From Prorocentrum cordatum (Eukaryota > Sar > Dinophyceae > Prorocentrales > Prorocentraceae): 64,000 nt of DNA. The number at the start of each line of letters is the position of its first letter. The first letter of the stretch is position 1. Positions 21,683 through 32,291 of this stretch are shown here, piece by piece. A program made the position numbers and the translations under genes. The notes under the pieces were generated by a model, which did not search any database, was not told the origin of the DNA, and saw only the letters and a program-made list of their open reading frames with translations. The stretch spans positions 959,684 to 1,023,683 of the forward strand of contig CAUYUJ010009557.1 in NCBI GenBank assembly GCA_963575745.1. Reading direction: 5' to 3'.

Positions 21683-24090
21683 CATGAACGGGAAGCGCGT
21701 GAAAGCGCAGAGTTGCGCAAGAACTCGCAGCATCATCGTGATCAAATGTAATATAGGCGAGCTCTCCGAACGCTCACACAGGATACGTATGGACACGCGC
21801 CCCCCGAACGTTTACAAGCAACTTCCTGTTTATCCTCCTCACCCCTCCGCATGAGGACGACGGCGAAAACGACAATCGTGGGAGGAGGGGGGGAGCATGA
21901 GGAGGAGGAAGAGGAGGAGGGGGAGGAGGAGGAGGAGGAGGAGGAGAAGGAGGAGGAGAAGGATGAGGACCAGCAGCAGCAGCACCAAGAGCAGAAACCG
22001 AGGGTGAGGAGGGGACGGGGAGGAGGACGAGGAAGAGGAGGAACAGGAGCAGGAGGAGGAGGAAGACGAGGCGGAGGAGGAGGAAAGAGAAGGAGGAAGA
22101 ACGAGAGGAGGAGGAGGAGGGGGAGGAGGAGGAGGAGGAGCAGGTGGAGAAGCAAGAACAGGAAGAGGAAGAGGAGGAGACGGAGGAGGAGGAGAAGGAG
22201 AAGGAGGACGAGGAGGAGGAGCAGGAGGAGGAGGAGACCACATGGAATCGAGGGCCCGTTCGAAGGCATTTTGTAAGGCATGTCTCGAGTGAAACGCTGG
22301 TTTGCCAACGACAATGTTAAACACACGTGGTTGTTATTCAATATTGTCGCGTCTTGGGCAATCTTGGAAGTCATCCGAGATCGCTCCGAAAAGATGCCTT
22401 ACAAGAGTTCCGTCGGCATCCCATTTGTTCGAGGGTGTCTCGGGCGAAGCACCCATTCTCGAGGATCCGAACATTAGGCGAGCGATTTCAAGATCTCCAT
22501 TGTTGGATGATGTCTCAAGCGAAACGCCCATGTTTAGCAAACGACGTCTCGTCATACGACCCCAAACTTCACGACTTAGCGAGGATGTCTCGAGCGAAAC
22601 GCTCATGTTGGGAACCTTTCCTGACATGAACGGGAAGCGCGTGAAAGCGAAGGGTTGCGCAAGAACTCGCAGCATGCCCGTGATCAAATGTAATATAGGC
22701 GAGCTCTCCGAACGCTCACAAAAGATACGTATGGACACGCGCCCCCGAACGTTTACAAGCAACTTCCTGTTTATCCTCCTCACTCCTCCGCGTGAGGAGG
22801 ACGACTGCGAAAACGACAATCGTGGGAGGAGGGGGGGGGAGCATGAGGAGGAGGAGGAGGAGGAGAAGGAGGAGGAGGAGGAGGAGGAGGAGGGGGAGAA
22901 AGAGGAGGAGGAGGAGGCGGAGGAGGACCAGCAGCAGCAGCAAGAGCAGGAACCGAGGGTGAGGATGGGGACGGGGAGGAGGACGAGGAAGAGGAGGAAC
23001 AGGAGCAGGAGGAGGAGGAGGAGAACGAGGCGGAGGAGGAGGAACGAGAAGGAGGAAGAACGAGAGGAGGAGGAGGAGGAGGGGGAGGGAGGAGGAGGAG
23101 GAGGAGAAGCAAGAACAGGAGGAGGAAGAGGAGGAGACGGAGGAGGAGGAGAGGGAGGAGGGAGGAGGAGGAGGAGGAGGAGGAGGAGAAGGAGAAGGAG
23201 GACGAGGACGAGGAGGAGCAGGAGGAAGAGGAGGAGGAGGAGACCAGATGGCCTCGAGGGCCCGTTCGAAGGCATTGTGTAAGGCATGTCTCGAGTGAAA
23301 CGCCGGTTTGCCAACGAAAATGTTAAACACACGTGGTTGTTATTCAATATTGTCGCGTCTTGGGCAATCTTGGAGGTCATCCAGGATCGCTCCGCAAAGA
23401 TGCCTTACAAGAGCTCCGTCGGCATCCCATTTGTTCGAGGGTGTCTCGGGAGAACCACCCATTTTCGAGGATCCGAAAATTAGGCGAGCGATTTCGAGAT
23501 CTCCATTTTTGGAGGATGTCTAGAGCGAAACGCCCATGTTTAGCATACGACGTCTTAAGATACGACCCCCAACTTTACGATGCTGCGAGGATGTCTCGAG
23601 CGAAACGCTCATGTTGGGAGCCTTTCCTGACATGAACGGGAAGCGCGTGAAAGCGAAGAGTTCGCAAGAACTCGCAGCATCATCGTGATCAAATGTGATA
23701 TAGCCGAGCTCTCCGAACGCTCACAAAGGATACGCATGGACACGCGCCCCCAGAACGTTTACAAGCATCTTCCTGGTTATGCTCCTCACTTCTCCACATG
23801 AGGACGACGGCGAAAACGACAATTGTGGGAGGAGGGGGAGGAGGATGAGAAGGAGGAGGAGGAGGAGGATGAGGAGGAGGAGGATGAGGAGGAGGAGGAC
23901 CAGCAGCAGCAGCATCAGCAGCAGCAAGAGCAGGAACAGAAGGTGAGGAGGGGACGGGGAGGAGGACGAGGTAGAGGAGGAACATGAGCAGGAGGAGGAA
24001 GACGACGAGGCGGAGGAGGAGGAGGAAAGAGAAGGAGAAAGAACGAGAGGAGGAGGAGGAGAAGGAGGAGGAGGAGGAGGTGGAGAAGCA
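21683..24090. repeat. higher-order repeat, about 1-kb units
   Basis: Each unit has a conserved 200-bp block beginning CATGAACGGGAAGCGCGTGA (at 21,683, 22,625 and 23,631), a GGA-rich tract of 260-430 bases, a block with CGAGGGCCCGTTCGAAGGCA, then three or four 75-bp core units. The distance between units is 942 and 1,006 bases. On the minus strand one frame stays open through a whole unit (348 residues) and repeats an M(S/G)VSLETSS motif every 25 residues, but most of it is poly-Leu/Ser/Pro from the GGA tract. I do not call it a gene. Confidence 0.85.
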
Positions 24091-25960
24091 ATTCGCCGGC
24101 CCAACGGGCCAGAGGCGTGCTAAGATCTCCGGTAACTGGTTAACAATTCTCTAGTTCGCGCGCGCGGGGCGGCCCCTGGGGGTCCCCGGACGAAAAGTAC
24201 CCCGACCAGGTCCCGGCCGGGTCCCCCCGAGCGCCCCATGAGCGCACCAACAGGGCTCCGAAAACGTCCCCGAGGACCCAAACAAAACCAAGAGGCCCCC
24301 AAGAGGCCCCCAAGATGGTACACGAGGGGTCCGACATGCCACAAGATCGCTCCAAGACGCCCAAGATGGCCCCCAGACGCCCCAAGAGGCCTCCAAGAGC
24401 ACTCCCAAGAGGGCCCCGGAGGCAAAATTCATTGATTTTCCTTAGGTTTTTGAGAGATTTTGGAGCTTCCACCTTTTCGGCTTCCCGACGCCCCAAGACG
24501 GCCCAAGAGGCCCCCAAGATCGCCCCAAGAGGGCCCAAGAGGCCCCCAAGAGGGCCCCAAGATGGCCCAAGAGGGCTCGAAGACGGCCCAAGAAGCCTCC
24601 AAGACGGCCCAAGAGGGCCCCAAGAACGCCCCAAGAGAGGGAACACGAAACAACATTTCCAGCCCTCGGCCCCAAGAAGCCCCTCCGAGGCCCCAAGAGG
24701 CCCCTGAGAGGCCCCAAGAGGCCCCGACGAGGCCCTCAGGAGGCCCCCAAGAGTCCCCCAAGCGGCCCCAGGAGGCCCCCCAAATGCCCCCCCGAGCGCC
24801 CCAGGAACCCCCAAAGCGCCGCATTGACACCAGGCCCTCGGGCAAACGGCAGACATGAGACTGTATGGGCCGGCGGAATGAGCGAAGCGATCCGCCGCCC
24901 CACCGGGAACGGCGTGTGGGATCCCCGCCGCATGGTCTGCACGATTTCTGCCCCCTTCGTCTCCTTGCTCATGCACTCCTCGTACCAATTCCTTTCCTGA
25001 GAGGCTTCGCAACCCCTCCTGGGGTCCTCCCCGCGGGCTGCTCATTCCGCCGGCCCGGGGGCCCCAGCTGCGCAATGGACGTCCGTTGGCGGCCATTTTG
25101 TCTTCACTTGCAGCAGGACTTCGCACGGAAAGCTTCCGCGCGCCTCCGGGCGCTGTTTGGGCGCTCTCCGGACACCCTCTGGGGCAGTTTTCGGACCACC
25201 TTTGAGCCCTCTGGAGCTCCTTTGGGCCCTTATTGGGCCCCTTTTGGGCCGTTTCGGACCCCTTCCGAGACCTCTTCGAAGCAAGTTCTGCCGAAAACAT
25301 GCAGAAACCAAAAACCTTCAAAAACCTATAGGAAATTGCTGATTTCTGCCGTTTCCGCTTCCTTCTGTGCGCCTTTTGGAGCTCTCTTGCAGCCTCCTGC
25401 GGCACTCTTGGAGCCTCCCCTGCCACTTTGGTCTATCTCCAAAGCCTCCCGGGCCGTCCTCACGGTCTCCCGCACCCATCTTGGACCATCTGACCGCCCT
25501 TTTGGCGCCCTCCCGGGTCGTTTTCGGCGCGCCAACGGGGGTCCCCGGAGGTGCCTCTGAGGCCCCAGAACTAAGTGTGACCGCCCCTTGGTCTCTCTCC
25601 GTATCCCGTCTCGGTTTTATCTGCTGTTTTCGACACCATCCAGTGCCCGTCTGGGCCGTTTTGGGGCCCTTTTCGCGCCCTCCCGGCGCCATGTTGGGCC
25701 CTAATCCGAGTCCACCGGCCCTCGGACCCCTCGAATGGACCCCTCGAACGTGTGAGCTCGAACCAAAAAAGGTTCGATTCGGCGTCTTTTTTCCATACAG
25801 CATCACATCGCAAGTCATCCAGTCGTTCTTAGCCTCCAAGGCCTCCAAGAATCCAACTAGAAGGCCCCAAGAGAACCTCAGGAGCATCCCCCCGCACGGA
25901 AACTCCGGGTTCCCAAAAAAGTGGGGCGGCGGTGTCTGCCCCCTCAGGGGCGTTCAATTA
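24091..25960. mobile_element. 1.87-kb insertion splitting the third higher-order unit
   Basis: The third unit breaks off inside its GGA tract at AGAAGCA (24,090) and resumes at AACAGGAGGA (25,963), followed by the expected CACATGGAATCGAGGGCCCG block. Units 1 and 2 are continuous at the equivalent point. CAATT flanks the insert (24,089-24,093 and 25,955-25,959). The insert is two GGCCCAAGA-type arrays in opposite orientation (24,240-24,830 and 25,150-25,900), each containing one copy of the conserved head (24,424-24,490 plus strand; 25,270-25,355 minus strand). No transposase or RT frame is visible. Confidence 0.65.
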
Positions 25961-26410
25961 AATAACAGGAGGACGGGGAGGAGAGGGAGGAGGAGGAGAA
26001 GGAGAAGAAGGAAGAGGAGGAGCAGAAGGAACAGGAGGAGGAGGAGGAGACCACATGGAATCGAGGGCCCGTTCGAAGGCATTTTGTAAGGCATGTCTCG
26101 AGTGAAACGCTGGTTTGCCAACGAACATGTTTGTTTCAATATTGTTGCTTCTTGGGCCATCTCGGGGGTTATCCGAGATCGCACCGAAAAGATGCCTCAC
26201 AAGAGCTCTATCGGCATCCCAGTGTTTCGAGGATGTCTCTGGCGAAACGCCCATTTTCGAGGAATCGAAAAGAAGGCGAGCGATTTCAAGATCTCCATTT
26301 TAGGAGGATCTCTCGAGCGAAACGCCCATGTTTAGCAAAACACGTATTAAGATACGACCCCCAACTTCACGATTTTGTGAGGATGTCTCGAGCGAAACGC
26401 TCATACGCTC
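25961..26410. repeat. resumed higher-order unit and terminal 75-bp cores
   Basis: A GGA tract, the CGAGGGCCCGTTCGAAGGCA block, and cores at about 26,092, 26,231, 26,303 and 26,379. It is the right-hand continuation of the unit interrupted at 24,090. Confidence 0.75.
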
Positions 26411-26419
26411 ATTTGGGGA

Positions 26420-26690
26420 ATCCGCCACGTCCCCGATCACGAGTGCCTCCCGCGCGTTCCCCCCCAGACCCCCACCAGTTGATAAAAAGATACCTCTGGG
26501 CACACAAACGTCCATCGCGCGACTCTTCGAGTCTTAGCGCGCTTCCCGTCATCCGCCACGTCCCCGGCCACGAGTGCCTCCCAAACGTCCCCCCCCTCGG
26601 CCCCCCCCCAGTTGATACTGCCTCTGGCCGAGAGAACGTCCATCGCGCGACTCTTCGAGTCTTAACGCGCTTCCCATCATCCGCCAACGA
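26420..26690. repeat. 131-bp tandem duplication
   Basis: ATCCGCCACGTCCCCG starts at 26,420 and 26,551, and ATCCGCCAACG at 26,679. Each unit contains CCAGTTGATA and CGCGCGACTCTTCGAGTCTT, the latter being itself a short palindrome. A fragment (CTTCCCGTCATCCGCC) recurs near 26,790. A long G-run lies at about 26,889-26,904. Confidence 0.85.
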
Positions 26691-26934
26691 GAAATATTAT
26701 GCGCCCCCGAACCTCCTGTAGTATGAGATTTTCAAAAATGATGCAGATTCAGCCAGGACGTCCAGCTCGCTTCTCGTACCTCGAAGACGCTTCCCGTCAT
26801 CCGCCGACCCCTTGGGGTCACGGCGTGTGAGAGATGCTTCCCCCGTCCCAAACCCCTTCCCCAAGGGCCTGGTCCGGCCTGTTTGGAAAGGGGGGGGGGG
26901 GGGGAAATCCATCATCCGCACACTTGGAGCCGCA

Positions 26935-27640
26935 GAGGCTCCAAAACGGACCAAAAAGGTTCCAAAGGTCCCCGTCACGGTCCAAGAGAGCTACGAATCG
27001 CCGAAGATTGTCTTCACACGGCTCCATCAGTCCCCAAGACGTTTGAAACAATATTACGCGGCGCCCCAAAGAGGCCCTCCAGAAGCAAACATCGTCCCAT
27101 TTTCATGGACAACGTACATTTTCACCACATTCGCCCCTACGGCTTCCACGCTGCGCAAAAAGGCCCAAAATGCCTCCAAGATCGACCCTCGCCAGCCCAA
27201 GAGGCTGCCAAAAAGGCTCCAAGACGGCGTCCGGGCGATCCATGAAGGCTCTGGAAACCATCGCAAAAACTTAGGAAAACCGCAGGACGGCCCCGACAAG
27301 CCTCAAAACGGGGCAAGAGGGCACCCAAAGGCTGACCGGACGGCCCACGCGGGGGACGATTCGGTCAAGACCGTCCAAAATCGTCGCCAGACGGCCCCAT
27401 GGGTGTCCAAGACATTTGAAGACGCGACCACGAGGCGCTCCAAGAACGCATGCAAAAGCAAAAACCGCCCATTCCCTTGGTAAAACGTGCATGTTCAGCT
27501 CGTTCGCTTCTTTGGCTTTCACGAGGCCCACAACGGCCCGATAAACCTCCAAGATCGACCCCTGTCACCCGAAGAGACTCCCAAGAAGGCTCCAAGACGG
27601 CTTCCAGGCGATCCACGAAAGTCCCAGAAACCATAGCAGC
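26935..27640. repeat. GGCCCAAGA-type array with two heads
   Basis: Degenerate CCAAGAGGC/CCCAAGACG units, with AT-richer head segments at about 27,085-27,150 (AACATCGTCCCATTTTCATG) and 27,435-27,510. The right end runs directly into the LINE remnant. Confidence 0.65.
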
Positions 27641-28430
27641 GGCCAGCCCGATGAAGAAACCCAGAGACTTCCCATAACACCGAACCAAGATAGCGCGCCA
27701 AACCGGAATAATATACCCCAACTGCAACTGTCTTGCGTCCGCGTCGAAGCACATCCACAATCGTACCACCACGCATTTCTTACAACGCAGCAGCAGCTTC
27801 GAAATCCTACCGATGTGTTCACACATGTTGCTCGCTATTGGCCCAAAACCTCATATAGTACAATACCAAAGCAATGTCATCAACATATCATCTGAGAAGA
27901 TCACTCGGTTCGAAAACTCGCTGCAGCGCCGTCATGAAGTGGTCCGTCACACGGACAAAGATCTTTGAACTCAGCGGGCAACCTTGGCGGACCCCGGGAA
28001 CAACCACAACTACATATCGTAACGCGACGCATCCCTTCTTGAAACGAATGTTGTTGCGTTGCACGGGTGATGCGCGCTTGTGAACTAGACCCACGTGCGC
28101 GCTTCGCGCGCTTAGATCCCAGCCGCGCCCAAGGAACTGGCATCGCAAATTGCCAATGAGGAATCCATGAAGCTGGGCGGGAAATTGGTAAAGCGCCCTG
28201 CGGAGGGAAATTTGGGGATCCAGGCGACGTGTACGGGAGTCTTGTAGACCTCTTCATCGCTGCTTGCGCTTCTGTGGATCCACACGAGGACCAGATGCTG
28301 AGCTGATCAAAAAGGGCCCCTGAATCTGGCTTCGTGGTGCACGCAACCAAGGCCAATCCACGGTGCAACGAAGGCCAGGCAACCCTCGGGGTCGCACTGG
28401 CTCAAGATCGATGACCTTGGCTTCTCGGGG
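27600..28430 (-). pseudogene. LINE (non-LTR) reverse transcriptase remnant
   Basis: On the minus strand, 27,888-28,148 contains PGVRQGCPLS, the signature block of non-LTR reverse transcriptases. It is followed by an in-frame TGA (27,888-27,890) and then YVDDIALVL, the catalytic block (codons 27,876-27,887). After a further frame change, 27,640-27,826 carries KKCVVVRLW and YGKSLGFFIG, matching the region after the catalytic block in dinoflagellate LINEs. A DPEG motif near 28,390 fits an upstream RT block. Stops and frame changes show it is dead. No endonuclease or RNase H domain is visible; the 3' side merges into a GGCCCAAGA array. Confidence 0.75.
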
Positions 28431-28439
28431 GAATTCTTG

Positions 28440-28790
28440 AATATCTTGCGAGCCATCTCCAGCCGTCTTTGGGCCGTCTTGGAGCCTCTTGGACGCATGC
28501 CGGAGATGCTGTTTGGGGGGGATGTTGTACCCGTTTTTGGATCCGTTGTGGGGTCTCCTGGGCCATCTTGGAAGCCTTTTGGAACTGTTTTGGGGCTGCT
28601 TTGGGCTGGGGGGGTCTTGGGCCGTCTTTGGGGCCGTACTGGGGACGTCTTCGGCCCATCGTGGACCGTCTTAGAGCCTTCCTTTGAGCCCCTCTGGGGG
28701 GGCCTTTTGAAGCGTCTTGGGCGTATCTTGGGCCCGTCTTGCGCCCCTCTTGGGGCCGCTGTGGGCCGTCTACGCCGAGCTTGCGGGTCT
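28440..28790. repeat. GGCCCAAGA-type array, TCTTGGGCC orientation
   Basis: GTCTTGGGGCC/TCTTGGGCCG units, opposite in orientation to the array at 26.9-27.6 kb, so the LINE remnant lies between two oppositely oriented arrays. Confidence 0.8.
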
Positions 28791-28865
28791 CTTTGCCCGT
28801 AGTGAGCGCCCTGATCAGCGGATCAGCAAATATGCGAAAATCATGCGAGACCACACGGGGAATCA

Positions 28866-29235
28866 TGAAAATCGTGATCATGTTGGTGGTGCTGATAACG
28901 GTGATGATGATGACGATGATGATGGTGAAACTGATTATGATGAGGATGATGATGCTGATGGTGGTGCTGATGCTGATGCAGGTGATGCTGTGGTGGTGAT
29001 GGTGACTATGATTATGGTGATGATTATGATGATGATGGCGATGGTGATATTAATACTGATGCTACTGATGCTGATGATGATAATGATGTTGATGGTGATG
29101 AAAGTAATGATGAGTATGACTGTGTCGATACTAATGTTGATGAAGAGGCTGATGATGAAGATGATGAGGATTGTTGCCCATGATCCTGATAAAGAAGATG
29201 ACGCTGATGATCATGATGATGATGCTGATGTTGGA
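28866..29235. repeat. GATGAT triplet tract
   Basis: GAT/TGATGA repeats with GGT and TAT variants on the plus strand. It is the reverse complement in composition of the array that starts at 29,286; about 50 bases of unique sequence separate them. Confidence 0.9.
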
Positions 29236-29285
29236 CACACTTGTTTGGGCCCTGCTACTCCTGGTGGTTGCCAGGAGCTTGACAC

Positions 29286-31720
29286 GATCATCATCATCAG
29301 CAACATCATAATCATCACCATCAGCAACAGCACCATCATCATCATCACCACAACAATCATCATCAGCAACACCGTCATCCACAACCACCATCATCATGAA
29401 CATCATTATCATCCTCATCGTCGTTGTCATCATCCTCATTACCAACAGATACAACAGCCACAACAACACCATCAACACCATCAACATCATCAACATCATC
29501 ATCACCATCGTCATCATCATCATCATCACCATCATCATAATCATCATCAACATCACCACAACAATCATCATCAGCAGCACCGTCATCCACAACAAGAACA
29601 TCATAATCAGCAACATCAATAGCAGCAACATCACATCATCATCATCACCATCATCATCATGAACATCATTATCATCCTCATCGTCGTTGTCATCATCCTC
29701 ATTACCAACAGATACAACAGCCACAACAACACCATCAACACCATCAACATCATCAACATCATCATCACCATCGTCATCATCATCACCATCATCATCATAA
29801 TCATCATCAACATCACCACAACAATCATCATCAGCAGCACCGTCATCCACAACAAGAACATCATAATCAGCAACATCAATAGCAGCAACATCACATCATC
29901 ATCATCACCATCATCATCATGAACATCATTATCATCCTCATCGTCGTTGTCATCATCCTCATTACCAACAGATACAACAGCCACAACAACACCATCAACA
30001 CCATCAACATCATCAACACCATCATCACCATCGTCATCATCATCATCACCATCATCATCATCACCACAACAATCATCATCAGCAGCACCGTCATCCACAA
30101 CAAGAACATCATAATCAGCAACATCAATAGCAGCAACATCACATCATCATCATCACCATCATCATCATGAACATCATTATCATCCTCATCGTCGTTGTCA
30201 TCATCCTCATTACCAACAGATACAACAGCCACAACAACACCATCAACACCATCAACATCATCAACACCATCATCACCATCGTCATCATCATCATCACCAT
30301 CATCATCATAATCATCATCAACATCACCACAACAATCATCATCAGCAGCACCGTCATCCACAACAAGAACATCATAATCAGCAACATCAATAGCAGCAAC
30401 ATCACATCATCATCATCATCATCACCATCATCATCATGAACATCATTATCATCCTCATCGTCGATGTCATCATCCTCATTACCAACAGATACAACAGCCA
30501 CAACAACACCATCAACACCATCAACATCATCAACACCATCATCACCATCGTCATCATCATCATCACCATCATCATCATCACCACAACAATCATCATCAGC
30601 AGCACCGTCATCCACAACAAGAACATCATAATCAGCAACATCAATAGCAGCAACATCACATCATCATCATCACCATCATCATCATGAACATCATTATCAT
30701 CCTCATCGTCGTTGTCATCATCCATCATCATCAGATCATCAACATCACATCATCATCATCACCATCATCATCATGAACATCATTATCCTCATCGTCGTTG
30801 TCATCATCCTCATTACCAACAGATACAACAGCCACAACAACACCATCAACACCATCAACATCATCAACACCATCATCACCATCGTCATCATCATCATCAC
30901 CATCATCATCATAATCATCATCATCACCACAACAATCATCATCAGCAGCACCGTCATCCACAACAAGAACATCATAATCAGCAACATCAATAGCAGCAAC
31001 ATCACATCATCATCATCACCATCATCATCATGAACATCATTATCATCCTCATCGTCGTTGTCATCATCCTCATTACCAACAGATACAACAGCCACAACAA
31101 CACCATCAACACCATCAACATCATCAACACCATCATCACCATCGTCATCATCATCATCACCATCATCATCATAATCATCATCATCATCACCACAACAATC
31201 ATCATCAGCAGCACCGTCATCCACAACAAGAACATCATAATCAGCAACATCAATAGCAGCAACATCACATCATCATCATCACCATCATCATCATGAACAT
31301 CATTATCATCCTCATCGTCGTTGTCATCATCCTCATTACCAACAGATACAACAGCCACAACAACAACATCAACACCATCAACATCATCAACACCATCATC
31401 ACCATCGTCATCATCATCATCACCATCATCATCATAATCATCATCATCATCATCACCACAACAATCATCATCAGCAGCACCGTCATCCACAACAAGACCA
31501 TAATAATCAGCAACATCAATAGCAGCAACATCACATCATCATCATCACCATCATCATCATGAACATCATTATCATCCTCATCGTCGTTGTCATCATCCTC
31601 ATTACCAACAGATACAACAGCCACAACAACACCATCAACACCATCAACATCATCAACACCATCATCACCATCGTCATCATCATCATCACCATCATCATCA
31701 TAATCATCATCATCACCATG
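29286..31720. repeat. ATC-based tandem array, about 250-270-bp units
   Basis: The anchor ATGAACATCATTATC recurs at 29,396, 29,659, 29,919, 30,167, 30,436, 30,684, 30,773, 31,030, 31,293 and (last) 31,559. Steps are 263, 260, 248, 269, 248, 89, 257, 263 and 266 bases, so one unit is a short partial copy. Each unit also has ACCAACAGATACAACAGCC and AGCAGCACCGTCATCCAC. Repeated minus-strand frames of about 155 residues (Asp-rich then Met/Val-rich) are products of the array, not genes. Confidence 0.95.
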
Positions 31721-32221
31721 GACTTGGATTTCGTCGCCGAAGCGTCCTCGCAACCTCCGATGAACAACGCATTGGGGCTGTGTGGCGGGCCCGCACGCCT
31801 CGACGCCTGGATGGCGCCGGGTGCCGGGGGGCAGCCGTGGCACGCCCCTCGCGCGCCGCAAAAGGCACGGTAGCCTCTCTGCATGCTCAGAACAGGAACA
31901 AGACAGCATAAGCATCATTTCCTGAACATTTTCTTGGGGTGGAGGGCTCAGGCTGCAATCCATATGGGATGTTTCTCGAAGACCCATCCGTCTTCTGATT
32001 CACCTTTTGCAGATTCGAGCCTCGGAAATGGATCGAAACGGCATTTCAGATTTCATCCTTTGCCCTTCACCCAAAGAACATGCTCGGATTTCTCGGAGAT
32101 CAGTGCGGATTTCGCGACTGGGAACTGGACCCCTCCCTGGCACGTGGAGCGCGCCAGCCAGGGGCAGCGCCTGAGGCGACGCCAAGGCCCAAAGCCGACC
32201 AAACAAATCCGCGCGGACCAC

Positions 32222-32291
<70 letters not shown>

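Noticed and set aside
24140-25426. 428-residue minus-strand frame across GGCCCAAGA arrays
   Set aside because: Gly/Leu/Trp/Ser/Pro strings follow the repeat unit; no domain, and frames are open on both strands. The conserved heads are reported as repeat features instead.
21030-26410. CRISPR array
   Set aside because: Eukaryotic context, imperfect cores, embedding in 1-kb higher-order units and no cas genes. It is described as a minisatellite with CRISPR-like proportions.
29131-31987. Series of 155-240-residue Asp/Met/Val-rich minus frames
   Set aside because: They restart at the same point in each ATC array unit and terminate because each unit shifts phase by two bases; array artefacts.
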